From Prolixibacteraceae bacterium (GTDB lineage Bacteria > Bacteroidota > Bacteroidia > Bacteroidales > Prolixibacteraceae): 57,534 nt of DNA. Below, one piece after another: positions 47,406 to 56,473 of the stretch; the first letter of the stretch is position 1; each line of letters begins with the position of its first letter. The position numbers were made by a program, and so were the translations under genes. Location: contig JABGRN010000024.1 in assembly GCA_018648265.1 (NCBI GenBank), positions 1 through 57,534 on the forward strand, given 5' to 3'. The notes under the pieces were generated by a model. That model was given only the letters and a program-made list of their open reading frames with translations, ran no database searches and had not been told where the DNA came from.

Positions 47406-48587
47406 TTGGATATTTATCTAAAAAGAAGGCGTGGCAAAATTTTATTACTAATTATTGCCATTTTGATTGGTGTGGCTTCCTTGCTTTACACTAATTGGCT
47501 TACTGAAAAAATGGCTCAGGAAGAACGCAAAAAAGTGGAACTTTGGGCCGAAGCAACTAAACGGTTAAGCAATATTGAAATAGAATCCTCGTCTCCTGAA
47601 ATGGAGTCGCTTAATTCAAATTACCTGAGTTTCCTCAGTTTGGTAGCAACTCAAAATACAACTATTCCAATTATTATTGTTGAACAAGATGGGTCATTTA
47701 ACGCCGACAAAAATGTGTCTTACAACGAAGGAAGAAGAGAAGAAGTTCTAACAAAGGAGTTGAAAAAGATGAAAGACAGGATAGAACCTATTCGAATTGA
47801 CCTCTCAGAAAGTGAATACCACCTGCTCTATTATCGAGAATCGAGTATTTTACGAAACCTCAGGTTTTACCCTTTTGTACAGCTTTTTGTAATAATTATT
47901 TTTATACTTGTTGCCTATTTTGCTTTTAGCGCAACTCAACGGGCCGAGCAAAACCAGGTGTGGGTAGGAATGTCGAAAGAAACAGCTCATCAACTGGGGA
48001 CACCAATTTCGTCACTTATGGCATGGATTGAGTTGCTCAAGTTGCAGGATGTTGACCAGAAACTGATTAACGAATTTGAAAAAGATACTCAGCGCCTTGA
48101 AAAAATAACCGAACGGTTTTCGAAAATTGGATCAAAACCTGAATTATTGCCTTTAAACGTAGTAGAAGTACTTAATTCAACAATAAATTATTTAAAAACC
48201 CGGTCGTCGCAAAAAGTGAATTTCGAAACGTCGTTTAATGAAAATGATTTTGTAGAAACACCTTTAAATGCGGCACTCTTTTCGTGGGTAATCGAAAATA
48301 TTTGCAAAAATTCACTCGATGCCATGAACAACGATGGTATTATCGCTATTGCATTAAAAGAAAAAAACGAATCGATTTTTATTGATATTACAGACAACGG
48401 AAAAGGCGTGATAAAATCTCATTTTAAAACTATTTTCCAGCCTGGTTACTCCACTAAAAAAAGGGGCTGGGGCCTTGGTTTGTCGCTGGCAAAGCGGATA
48501 ATCGAAAATTACCACAATGGCAAAATTTTTATTAAATGGTCGGAAATTGGCAAAGGGACTACTTTTAGGATTGTATTAAATAAGTAA
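47406..48587 (+). CDS. Membrane sensor histidine kinase
   Basis: 393 residues from a TTG at 47406, chosen because DIYLKRRRGKILLLI matches the usual start of these Bacteroidota kinases; the reading frame extends further upstream into the end of dxs. Two membrane helices (~11-30 and ~160-180) flank a ~130-residue periplasmic sensor. The H box is SKETAHQLGTPISSL, N box NICKNSLDAM, G boxes ITDNGKGV and GWGLGLSLAKRI. No response regulator is adjacent, so it is an orphan in this window. Confidence 0.88.
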   Translation: MDIYLKRRRGKILLLIIAILIGVASLLYTNWLTEKMAQEERKKVELWAEATKRLSNIEIESSSPEMESLNSNYLSFLSLVATQNTTIPIIIVEQDGSFNADKNVSYNEGRREEVLTKELKKMKDRIEPIRIDLSESEYHLLYYRESSILRNLRFYPFVQLFVIIIFILVAYFAFSATQRAEQNQVWVGMSKETAHQLGTPISSLMAWIELLKLQDVDQKLINEFEKDTQRLEKITERFSKIGSKPELLPLNVVEVLNSTINYLKTRSSQKVNFETSFNENDFVETPLNAALFSWVIENICKNSLDAMNNDGIIAIALKEKNESIFIDITDNGKGVIKSHFKTIFQPGYSTKKRGWGLGLSLAKRIIENYHNGKIFIKWSEIGKGTTFRIVLNK

Positions 48588-48814
48588 AATACTTTAGGTT
48601 ATTAGCTTATCGTAAATTATTGGTATTAGTCTTCAATGAGCAAAGTATGTTAGACAAAAGGAGTCGATTTGAGCGGTATTCCAGTAGGGTGTAATTTAAA
48701 TCCCAAACAGCTTGTTTCAAATAGTTTCAATTTAAAAAAAAAGAGGAGTTTACTAAAACAATGATCTTAAAGAAAATATTTATGCAAAATTTTCGGGCAT
48801 TTATAAAAAATTTA

Positions 48815-48822
48815 TACTTTTG
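48815..48822 (+). promoter_or_regulatory. -7 element TACTTTTG of the DUF177-rpmF operon
   Basis: Exact TAnnTTTG. A TTG start codon that lies inside it (48820) therefore cannot be used; GTG at 48841 lies 18 bases after it. The -33 region is only TTTT. The gap 48588-48840 otherwise holds a GGTATT-flanked AT-rich stretch. Confidence 0.55.
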
Positions 48823-48840
48823 CAACACTTTTTTCAAACC

Positions 48841-49374
48841 GTGAGTTGGAAATCGAAATATAATATTGAATTCAAAGGCCTTACAGAAGGTCAACACGAT
48901 TTCGAATTTGAAGTTGACGATACGTTCTTTGCACATTTTGAAAAGAGCCTTATGGATAATGGGGATGTAACGATTAAAGTAATGTTGGAAAAACGCAGTG
49001 CTTTTATTAAATTACATTTCAAAATTAAGGGCTGGATCGAACTTACTTGCGATCGTTGCCTCGACAGTTATCAACAAAAGGTAAAATACAAAACAGAAAT
49101 TTTTATAAAATTCGGCGAAAGAGAGTTCGAAGAGGGCGAAAATATTATTTGGGTTTCAACAGAAGAACACGACATTAACCTGGTTCAGTTAATATACGAA
49201 TTTATAATTCTCAGTGTTCCATTAAAACACATTCACCCGAAAAACAAAGATGGTGATAGAGATTGCAATAAAAAAATGCTCGAAAAGCTAAAAAAATATA
49301 CACAATCCGAAAACGTTGAGGGAGATTTAACCGACCCACGTTGGGATGCATTAAAAAGTTTGAATAATAATTAA
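48841..49374 (+). CDS. DUF177 protein (YceD-like, 23S rRNA accumulation)
   Basis: 177 residues from the GTG at 48841 (SWKSKYNIEFKGLTEGQHDFEFE). The conserved cysteine pair is WIELTCDRCLDSY, followed by NLVQLIYEFIILSVPLKHIH and a second set near DRDCNKK. It precedes rpmF by 11 bases, the almost universal DUF177-rpmF pairing, and is thought to help 50S assembly. Confidence 0.92.
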   Translation: MSWKSKYNIEFKGLTEGQHDFEFEVDDTFFAHFEKSLMDNGDVTIKVMLEKRSAFIKLHFKIKGWIELTCDRCLDSYQQKVKYKTEIFIKFGEREFEEGENIIWVSTEEHDINLVQLIYEFIILSVPLKHIHPKNKDGDRDCNKKMLEKLKKYTQSENVEGDLTDPRWDALKSLNNN

Positions 49375-49385
49375 AAAAAAATACA

Positions 49386-49571
49386 ATGGCACATCCAAAA
49401 CATAAAATATCAAAATCGAGAAGGGATAAAAGACGTACACATTACAAAGCAACCCTTCCAACGCTTGCAACTTGTTCCAATTGTGGTACAACGGTAAAAT
49501 ATCACACCGTTTGTCCAGAATGTGGATATTACAGGGGCAAGCAGGTAATTGAAAAAGAAATTGCAGTTTAA
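49386..49571 (+). CDS. rpmF: 50S ribosomal protein L32
   Basis: 61 residues. AHPKHKISKSRRDKRRTHYK is the diagnostic N-terminus, with a zinc ribbon CSNCG and CPECG. Zinc-binding form. Part of the large ribosomal subunit near the peptidyl-transferase exit. Confidence 0.98.
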   Translation: MAHPKHKISKSRRDKRRTHYKATLPTLATCSNCGTTVKYHTVCPECGYYRGKQVIEKEIAV

Positions 49572-49597
49572 CCAGGTTTGATACCTGGTTTTTTATT
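49570..49597 (+). terminator. Terminator after rpmF
   Basis: AACCAGG/CCTGGTT stem with 7-base loop, followed by TTTTATT. It starts at the rpmF stop codon and separates the operon from fabH, 264 bases on. Confidence 0.8.
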
Positions 49598-49860
49598 AGT
49601 CCGGCTCTCTTAAATTACCTGATAGGATTAGGAGTTATAAATTTAACTTACACATTCGATCAGTGCAATTAAAAAGTGTAATTACATTGAAGAAAGCTGA
49701 TTTTTTGAACACATTAATTAATTGTTCCACAAAAACTTAAGCATTTATTAACCCCCGGTTTAATTCTTTGTTATTCCCCGTTTTTACATCTATATTCACG
49801 CCCTGAAAAAATCAAAACAAATTTGTAGTAATAGTATAATCTGAATAGAAGTATTTTATT

Positions 49861-50862
49861 ATGGCAAAAATTAGAGCGGCAATTACAGGGGTAGGGGCAT
49901 TTTTACCCGAGTACAGGTTAACTAACGACGAACTTAGCACAATGGTTGACACCTCCGACGAATGGATCATGCAACGTATTGGCATTAAAGAACGCCGTAT
50001 TTTAAAAGAAGAAGGAAAAGCCACCAGCGACATGGCCGTTGAAGCTGTAAAACAGTTATTTAAAAAAACAAAAACTTCTCCAGATGAAGTTGATTTATTG
50101 ATTTGTGCTACCATCACCCCCGACATGCCTTTTCCTGCTACTGCAAATATTATAGCCCACAAAGCGGGGATTCATAATGCCTGGAGTTTCGATTTAAATG
50201 CTGCTTGTTCAGGTTTTCTTTTTGCCCTTGCAACGGCGGCACAATTTATAGAATCGGGCCGTTACCGAAAAGTGGTAGTGGTAGGTGCCGACATGATGTC
50301 GTCGATTACCAATTACAAAGACCGCACAACATGCCCTCTTTTTGGCGATGCCGGAACTGCCGTGATGCTGGAACCAACTATCGAAGAAGTTGGTATAATC
50401 GATTATATCCACCATGTTAACGGGTTGGGAAGGCATCATTTACACATGAAAGCAGGAGGGTCGCTCCGGCCAGCTTCTTGTGAAACTACTAAAAATGACG
50501 AGCATTTTGTTTATCAGGAAGGACAAGCCGTTTTTAAACATGCAGTTACAGGAATGGCGGATGTTGCAGTTGAAATTATGAAAAAACACAACCTGGATTC
50601 TGATGATATTGCGTGGTTGGTCCCACACCAGGCCAACCTCCGGATTATTGATGCCACTGCCCGCCGGATGGGTCTTAATCCCGACAAAGTATTGATAAAC
50701 ATTGAAAAATATGGAAATACCACTGCTGCAACCATCCCACTCTGTTTATACGATTTCGAAAAGCAACTTAAAAAAGGCGATAATATTATTTTAGCTGCTT
50801 TTGGTGCAGGTTTTACCTGGGGGAGCGTTTATTTAAAATGGGCCTACGATACACCGGAATAA
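49861..50862 (+). CDS. fabH: 3-oxoacyl-ACP synthase III
   Basis: 333 residues. Starts fatty-acid synthesis by joining an acyl-CoA to malonyl-ACP. Catalytic cysteine C116 in [11 protein letters not shown], histidine in VPHQANLRI and asparagine in [10 protein letters not shown] are all present, so it is an active enzyme. In many relatives plsX sits between rpmF and fabH; here 290 bases and a terminator stand instead. Confidence 0.95.
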   Translation: MAKIRAAITGVGAFLPEYRLTNDELSTMVDTSDEWIMQRIGIKERRILKEEGKATSDMAVEAVKQLFKKTKTSPDEVDLLICATITPDMPFPATANIIAHKAGIHNAWSFDLNAACSGFLFALATAAQFIESGRYRKVVVVGADMMSSITNYKDRTTCPLFGDAGTAVMLEPTIEEVGIIDYIHHVNGLGRHHLHMKAGGSLRPASCETTKNDEHFVYQEGQAVFKHAVTGMADVAVEIMKKHNLDSDDIAWLVPHQANLRIIDATARRMGLNPDKVLINIEKYGNTTAATIPLCLYDFEKQLKKGDNIILAAFGAGFTWGSVYLKWAYDTPE

Positions 50863-50892
50863 AGCTATCCCCATGTTTTTAAAAATTAGTTT

Positions 50893-50900
50893 TACTTTTG
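50893..50900 (+). promoter_or_regulatory. -7 element TACTTTTG upstream of bactofilin and atp genes
   Basis: Exact TAnnTTTG located 75 bases before the bactofilin start. No TTG at the right spacing. Probably drives bactofilin and the overlapping atpZ. Confidence 0.4.
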
Positions 50901-50974
50901 TTGAAGTTGCAAAAAATTGTAATTTCAACCCTCTAAATATTTTCCCATTTACACTTTATATTAATAATTGAATA

Positions 50975-51385
50975 ATGTTCAAAACGAAAACAAAAATGGC
51001 AAAACAAATTACAAAACCATACGGCGAAGTTCAAAATCAGTCAATAAATATTATTAGCGAAGGTACAACTATTAAAGGCGATATTTCGGCAACTGGCGAT
51101 ATTCGCATTGATGGCGAACTGGTTGGAAACATTGAAGCAAAGGGGCGGCTTGTAATTGGACCAATGGGAAAAATAGAAGGCGAAATTAAATGCAATAACA
51201 TTGAAGTTTCAGGCTCTATTAAGGGAAAAATAACTGTTCCTGAAATGCTAAATATGAAATCGTCAGCAAAAATTGAGGGTGAAATTATTGCAGGTAAACT
51301 TTCGGTCGAGCCAGGTTCGGTATTCAACGGTACTTGTACAATGGGAACAGCAAAACCCAACAATGAAAAACCTAAATCGAAATAA
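50975..51385 (+). CDS. Bactofilin (polymer-forming cytoskeletal protein)
   Basis: 136 residues; a start seven codons later (50996) is also possible. Repeated short strands with the pattern GDISATGDIRIDGELVGNI, GRLVIGPMGKIEGEI and NNIEVSGSIKGKI form the right-handed beta-helix of the family, flanked by disordered ends rich in Lys and Pro. Bactofilins assemble into filaments that place cell-wall enzymes. Its 3' end overlaps atpZ by 23 bases. Confidence 0.93.
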   Translation: MFKTKTKMAKQITKPYGEVQNQSINIISEGTTIKGDISATGDIRIDGELVGNIEAKGRLVIGPMGKIEGEIKCNNIEVSGSIKGKITVPEMLNMKSSAKIEGEIIAGKLSVEPGSVFNGTCTMGTAKPNNEKPKSK

Positions 51386-51587
51386 ACCTAAAAAACCTAA
51401 TGATTTTATCCGTTATTCCAATTTAGGTTTCGAAATGATGGCAATTATCGGTATTAGTACATTTGGTGGATACAAAATGGATCAATGGATGAAAAATGAA
51501 TTTAAAGCTTTTACATTTGGGCTGATGGTTTTTTCTGTGCTTTTAGCCATTATTTACGGAACAAAAACCCTGATTAAAAAGAAATAA
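51363..51587 (+). CDS. atpZ: AtpZ/AtpI-family membrane protein
   Basis: 74 residues from the ATG at 51363, inside the end of the bactofilin gene. Two helices (MMAIIGISTFGGYKMDQW and AFTFGLMVFSVLLAIIYG) with the conserved lysine-rich N-terminus. Family members associate with F0F1 and are thought to help assembly or ion movement. The overlap ties it to the bactofilin transcript. Confidence 0.8.
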   Translation: MKNLNRNKPKKPNDFIRYSNLGFEMMAIIGISTFGGYKMDQWMKNEFKAFTFGLMVFSVLLAIIYGTKTLIKKK

Positions 51588-51709
51588 AATAATAACGAAA
51601 TTTCGAATTTGTTTCAGGTTCTTTAAATAGAAGGCAGGTTTCAAAACGAATAATATTTTTTAAGCAGCCATCTTCAATACATTAAAATTGGTAATTGAAA
51701 ATAAATAAT

Positions 51710-52087
51710 ATGAAACGATTTATTGTAAAAATAATTGGTGTATCGCTCGCTATCACGCTAATTGGCTGGCTTGTATTTTCTTTATTCATCCCGGAATATT
51801 ATATCCCTATTTTGCCTTTTCTGCTTGCTTTTTTTCTGCTTGTTAATATTGTTATACACCTATTCCAGTTACGACAAGCAAAAAAAGATCTGGCTAAATT
51901 TACCCGAAGCAACATGCTGCTTACTTTTTTTAAATTAGTATTATATTCGGTTTTTGCCTTTGTTTATATTGCTAACGACACAGAAAATGCCCTGGTTTTT
52001 GTTATTTGCCTGATGCTTCTCTATATTATTTTTACTTTTATTGAAGTTACCGAACTTTCACGCATTACCAGAGGGACAAAAGAATAA
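51710..52087 (+). CDS. AtpI-like small membrane protein of ATP synthase operon
   Basis: 125 residues with four hydrophobic helices (about 7-27, 33-57, 71-90 and 96-115) and a polar middle (RQAKKDLAKFTRS). Its position between atpZ and atpB, size and layout fit ATP synthase subunit I, which helps insert the c-ring; the sequence alone is not diagnostic. Confidence 0.65.
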   Translation: MKRFIVKIIGVSLAITLIGWLVFSLFIPEYYIPILPFLLAFFLLVNIVIHLFQLRQAKKDLAKFTRSNMLLTFFKLVLYSVFAFVYIANDTENALVFVICLMLLYIIFTFIEVTELSRITRGTKE

Positions 52088-52224
52088 AAACCAATATTCT
52101 TTGAAATCAACTTATTTCTTCTTTTTCAGCCTCTTGACATTAGTAATCTTCACAAATAAATTTTAATCATTGTTAATTATTGAATGAAATATCTGATTTT
52201 TACTTCGACATAAGAAAAAACTTT

Positions 52225-52232
52225 TAAATTTG
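52225..52232 (+). promoter_or_regulatory. -7 element TAAATTTG of atpB
   Basis: Exact TAnnTTTG, 18 bases before the ATG at 52251. It implies a promoter inside the atp cluster, separate from the one before bactofilin. No clear -33. Confidence 0.5.
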
Positions 52233-52250
52233 TGGCACTTGAAAATTTGG

Positions 52251-53375
52251 ATGAAAACTATGTTGAAGACAGCTAAAGTATTCCTAATTATACTTGCATT
52301 ATCGATTGTTAATTTTGTTCCTTTAGGAGCACAGCATGCCAACGAACATATAAGTGAAGAACAGGAAACACATACTGAAGAATCTTTTAACGCAGGGAAA
52401 TTTGTAATAGATCATGTTTCGGATGCGTACGACTGGCATATTGCTTCGTTCGGGGATAAACACATTAGTATCCCCCTCCCGATTATCCTTTATAGCAAAA
52501 ACCCTGATTTGCACAATGGAAAAGGATTTCATGTTTTTATGTCTTCAAAATTTCATCACGGCCATTCCGATTACAAAGGATTTAGGATTTCGCATAGCGA
52601 AGAATTTGAAGGGAAAATTGTTGAACTCGATGCACAAGGAAGCGAAATAGGTAAACCCATTGATATTTCGATCACGAAAACTGTTGCAGGGATTTTTGCT
52701 TCTGTTGTTATTTTATTTTGGATATTTTTGACGGTTGCCAGAAATGCAAAAAACAATAAAGGGAAAGCTCCATCGGGGCTGCAAAATTTATTCGAACCGA
52801 TTATTATTTTTATTCGCGATGAAATAGCCAAAGAGGCAATTGGTGAAAAGGAACATGAAAGATTTATGCCTTTCCTGCTATCGCTTTTCTTTTTTATTCT
52901 GGTTAATAATTTTATGGGATTAATACCAATTCCCCCCTTTGGCGCAAATGTTACCGGGAATATTGCTGTAACAATGGTTTTGGCACTTTTCACATTTGGG
53001 GTTACAACAATAAGCGGAAATAAACATTACTGGAAAGAAATATATAACCCCGATGTACCCTGGTGGTTGAAGTTTCCTATTCCTTTAATGCCAATTGTTG
53101 AGCTATCGGGTGTAATTACAAAGCCTTTTGTTTTAATGGTTCGTTTGTATGCAAATATGTTGGCCGGCCACATGATTGTAACTGTTTTTGTAAGTTTAAT
53201 ATTTATTTTTACAAGTTTAATGGGGACCGCGGCAGGTTTTGGGATTAGCCCCGTTTCAGTTGCCTTTTCGGTATTTATTTTGTTACTCGATGTTTTAGTT
53301 TCGTTTATTCAAGCTTATGTTTTTACGCTGTTGTCGGCACTCTATTTCGGGATGGCGACATCAGAACATCATTAA
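52251..53375 (+). CDS. atpB: ATP synthase subunit a
   Basis: 374 residues; ATG at 52260 is an alternative start. A signal-peptide-like segment (LGAQ) and a ~120-residue histidine-rich extracytoplasmic extension precede the usual helices, a known feature of Bacteroidota subunit a. The key arginine is in FVLMVRLYANMLAGH, and AYVFTLLSALYF closes the ion channel. Forms the proton half-channels with the c-ring. Confidence 0.95.
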   Translation: MKTMLKTAKVFLIILALSIVNFVPLGAQHANEHISEEQETHTEESFNAGKFVIDHVSDAYDWHIASFGDKHISIPLPIILYSKNPDLHNGKGFHVFMSSKFHHGHSDYKGFRISHSEEFEGKIVELDAQGSEIGKPIDISITKTVAGIFASVVILFWIFLTVARNAKNNKGKAPSGLQNLFEPIIIFIRDEIAKEAIGEKEHERFMPFLLSLFFFILVNNFMGLIPIPPFGANVTGNIAVTMVLALFTFGVTTISGNKHYWKEIYNPDVPWWLKFPIPLMPIVELSGVITKPFVLMVRLYANMLAGHMIVTVFVSLIFIFTSLMGTAAGFGISPVSVAFSVFILLLDVLVSFIQAYVFTLLSALYFGMATSEHH

Positions 53376-53399
53376 TATTAATTTTTAAAATTAAATGCT

Positions 53400-53663
53400 A
53401 TGTTATCAGCAATTTTAACTGTATTGTTACAAGCAACCGCTGGGGCTGCTATCGGTCAAGTAGGTGCAGCGTTAGGAGCAGCTTTAGCTGCAATTGGTGC
53501 AGGTATGGGTATCGGTAAAATCGGTGCTGCGGCAATGGAAGCTATTGCACGCCAACCGGAAGCCAGTGGTGACATTCGCTCAAACTTAATCGTTTCGGCT
53601 GCATTAATTGAAGGAGTAGCCTTCTTTGCGGTGATTGTTTGTGCTCTTGTTTTGTTTGTTTAA
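53400..53663 (+). CDS. atpE: ATP synthase subunit c
   Basis: 87 residues, two helices with a polar loop ARQPEA. The ion-binding glutamate is in AALIEGVAFFAV; the glutamine and serine of sodium-type rings are replaced (I and G), so a proton ring is expected. The next intergenic gap contains a large hairpin. Confidence 0.95.
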   Translation: MLSAILTVLLQATAGAAIGQVGAALGAALAAIGAGMGIGKIGAAAMEAIARQPEASGDIRSNLIVSAALIEGVAFFAVIVCALVLFV

Positions 53664-53675
53664 CAAAAAAAATTT

Positions 53676-53711
53676 GGCAACAACCCCCGGGATTGCCGGG
53701 GGTTGTTTGCC
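53676..53711 (+). promoter_or_regulatory. Large stem-loop between atpE and atpF
   Basis: GGCAACAACCCCCGG pairs with CCGGGGGTTGTTTGCC (one bulged base) around loop GATTG, a 15-bp, GC-rich stem. It is not followed by a T run. It probably protects the 3' end of atpE mRNA or partly stops transcription, so that more c than b is made. Confidence 0.8.
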
Positions 53712-53734
53712 TGTAAACTGTAAAAATTAAAATT

Positions 53735-54229
53735 ATGGGTTTATTTATACCAAATCCCGGAACTATTTTCTGGATGGTCATAATTTTTGGGATTGTACTT
53801 TTTATACTCAAGAAATTTGCCTGGAAACCAATTTTGAGTGCTTTAAAAGATAGGGAAGAATCGATTGCAAAAGCATTGAATTCAGCCGAACAAGCCCGAA
53901 AAGAAGTAGAAGGACTTAAAGAGGGTAACGAAAAAATAATTGCAGAAGCAAGGATTGAAAAAGATATAATTATTAAAGAAGCGATTAATATAAAGGAAAA
54001 AATTATTGACGAGGCTAAAGAAAAAGCCAGGCTCGAAACCGAGAAGAATATTGAACAGGCCCGTCAGCAAATTCAAGCTGAAAAAACAGCAGCAGTAAAC
54101 GATATTAAAAAACAAGTTGCTGAATTGTCAGTGATGATTGCTGAAAAAGTTATAAAAAAGGAGCTGGGCAACAACGGGGAACAGGAAAAATTGGTGAATG
54201 GTTTAGTTGACGATATTAAGTTGAATTAA
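53735..54229 (+). CDS. atpF: ATP synthase subunit b
   Basis: 164 residues. One N-terminal helix (GTIFWMVIIFGIVLFILKKF) followed by WKPILSALKDREESI and a long charged coiled coil, the peripheral stalk. Ends 3 bases before atpH. Confidence 0.95.
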   Translation: MGLFIPNPGTIFWMVIIFGIVLFILKKFAWKPILSALKDREESIAKALNSAEQARKEVEGLKEGNEKIIAEARIEKDIIIKEAINIKEKIIDEAKEKARLETEKNIEQARQQIQAEKTAAVNDIKKQVAELSVMIAEKVIKKELGNNGEQEKLVNGLVDDIKLN

Positions 54230-54232
54230 TTT

Positions 54233-54784
54233 ATGGATCATAGTGCAATAGCAGTCAGGTACGCAAAAGCATTTTTCTCTTTAGCAAAAGAAAAAAACAG
54301 GTTGAAAACCCTTAAAACCGACATTGAACTTATTGCCAATGTTTGTGAAAATTCCGCCGATTTTAATCGCTTGTTGGAAAGCCCGATAATAGGAACTTCA
54401 AAAAAGGTAAAATTATTAACTGATATTTTCAAAGGCAGAGTCGATGGTTTAACCCTAAAATTCATAAGTTTAATAACAAGAAATAAAAGAGAAGTTCATA
54501 TTCCCGGAATTTGCAGGAATTTTGTGAACCTATTGCGAAAGGACCAAAATATTAAATCGGCAATAATTACGACTGCGACTGAAATTGATTCAGAAACAAT
54601 TAAAAAAATTATTGCATTGGTTGAAACTGAACTTGAAACAAAAATTGAAATTTCGAGTAACATTAATCCTGAAATTATTGGTGGGATGGTTTTAAGGCTG
54701 GATGATAAACAATACGATGCCAGCGTTGCTACCCAGCTAAAAAAAGTAAAACAGGAGTTATTAGAAACAGAGTTAGAAATATAA
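54233..54784 (+). CDS. atpH: ATP synthase subunit delta
   Basis: 183 residues. N-terminal helical bundle (AVRYAKAFFSLAKEKN), and the typical C-terminal block PEIIGGMVLRLDDKQYDASVA. It connects the stalk to F1. Located between atpF and atpA as usual. Confidence 0.94.
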   Translation: MDHSAIAVRYAKAFFSLAKEKNRLKTLKTDIELIANVCENSADFNRLLESPIIGTSKKVKLLTDIFKGRVDGLTLKFISLITRNKREVHIPGICRNFVNLLRKDQNIKSAIITTATEIDSETIKKIIALVETELETKIEISSNINPEIIGGMVLRLDDKQYDASVATQLKKVKQELLETELEI

Positions 54785-54813
54785 CTGAATTCAAAGAGTA
54801 AAAAAAATATAAA

Positions 54814-56394
54814 ATGGCGAATATTAAACCTGCTGAAGTATCTGAAATTTTAAAACAACAACTTGAAGGTTTCAAAACTGAAGCAGAACTGGAAGAGGTT
54901 GGGACCGTTTTACAGGTAGGCGACGGAATAGCCCGTGTTTATGGACTCTCGAATGTGGAAGCAAACGAAATGATTGAGTTTGAAAGTGGGATGAAAGGCA
55001 TTGTACTAAACCTTGAAGAAGACAATGTTGGTGTTGTTTTGCTAGGCCCTTCGCAGGAAACCAGAGAAGGGGATACGGTTAAACGCTTACAAAGAATTGC
55101 ATCCATTATGGTTGGTGAGGGTTTGCTTGGCCGCGTTATAAATACTATTGGCGAGCCGCTCGACGGAAAAGGGGCAATTCAGGGTGAATTATTTGAAATG
55201 CCTTTAGAAAGAAAAGCACCTGGCGTAATTTACCGGCAGCCGGTAAAACAACCACTTCAAACAGGATTAAAAGCTATCGATGCTATGATTCCCATTGGAC
55301 GCGGCCAGCGTGAATTGATTATTGGTGACCGGCAAACCGGGAAAACTGCGGTTGCTATCGACACAATTATTAATCAACGCGAAAATTTTGAAAAAGGGAA
55401 ACCGGTTTATTGTATTTATGTTGCTATTGGCCAAAAAGGATCGACCGTTGCAAACATTGCTGCAACCCTTGAGAAAAATGGCGCTATGGAATATACAACA
55501 ATTGTAATGGCAACGGCTTCCGACCCGGCTGCTTTGCAATTTTACGCTCCTTACGCAGGTGCTTCCATTGGTGAATTTTTCCGCGATACTGGTCGCGATG
55601 CACTGATTATTTACGACGATCTTTCGAAACAAGCTGTTTCATACCGCGAAGTATCTTTACTACTTCGGCGACCTCCAGGGCGTGAAGCGTATCCGGGCGA
55701 TGTGTTTTATCTGCATTCACGATTACTGGAAAGAGCTGCAAAAATTATCGATTCAGACGAAGTTGCTGCACAAATGAATGACCTGCCCGACTGTTTGAAA
55801 GGAAAAGTAAAAGGCGGTGGCTCGTTAACCGCGCTGCCAATTATTGAAACGCAAGCAGGCGACGTGTCGGCTTATATCCCAACCAACGTAATATCAATTA
55901 CGGATGGGCAGATTTTTCTTGAATCGAATTTATTTAATTCGGGTATCCGGCCTGCAATTAACGTGGGTATTTCGGTTTCGCGTGTGGGGGGAAATGCTCA
56001 AATCAAGGCGATGAAAAAAATTGCCGGGACACTAAAACTCGATCAAGCTCAATTTCGCGAATTGGAAGCATTCTCTAAATTTGGATCCGACCTCGATGCA
56101 GCTACTATGAGAGTTCTCGATAAGGGGCGCAAAAACGTGGAGATATTGAAACAAGGACAATATTCACCAATGAAAATTGAACATCAGGTTGCCATTATTT
56201 ACTGTGGAACCAAAGAGTTGCTTAGAGATGTTTCGACTGATAAAGTAAAGGAATTTGAGGCCGATTTCCTCGAAATCATGGAAATTCAGTATCGTACTGT
56301 TTTAGATGAATTAGAACAAGGAAAATTATCTGCTGAGACTGAAGATGTAATTCGAAAAGTTGCTTCTGAAGTTGCAGAGAAATATAAAAATTAA
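54814..56394 (+). CDS. atpA: ATP synthase subunit alpha
   Basis: 526 residues. Walker A is [14 protein letters not shown]; the arginine finger region is in [16 protein letters not shown], and the N-terminal beta-barrel has [21 protein letters not shown]. Non-catalytic nucleotide-binding F1 subunit. Confidence 0.98.
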   Translation: MANIKPAEVSEILKQQLEGFKTEAELEEVGTVLQVGDGIARVYGLSNVEANEMIEFESGMKGIVLNLEEDNVGVVLLGPSQETREGDTVKRLQRIASIMVGEGLLGRVINTIGEPLDGKGAIQGELFEMPLERKAPGVIYRQPVKQPLQTGLKAIDAMIPIGRGQRELIIGDRQTGKTAVAIDTIINQRENFEKGKPVYCIYVAIGQKGSTVANIAATLEKNGAMEYTTIVMATASDPAALQFYAPYAGASIGEFFRDTGRDALIIYDDLSKQAVSYREVSLLLRRPPGREAYPGDVFYLHSRLLERAAKIIDSDEVAAQMNDLPDCLKGKVKGGGSLTALPIIETQAGDVSAYIPTNVISITDGQIFLESNLFNSGIRPAINVGISVSRVGGNAQIKAMKKIAGTLKLDQAQFRELEAFSKFGSDLDAATMRVLDKGRKNVEILKQGQYSPMKIEHQVAIIYCGTKELLRDVSTDKVKEFEADFLEIMEIQYRTVLDELEQGKLSAETEDVIRKVASEVAEKYKN

Positions 56395-56473
56395 AGAGAG
56401 ACCAATTGAAAGATTGAATAACTGAAAAATTAAATTCATACACTCAATCTTTCACGCATTCAATCATTAAAAT

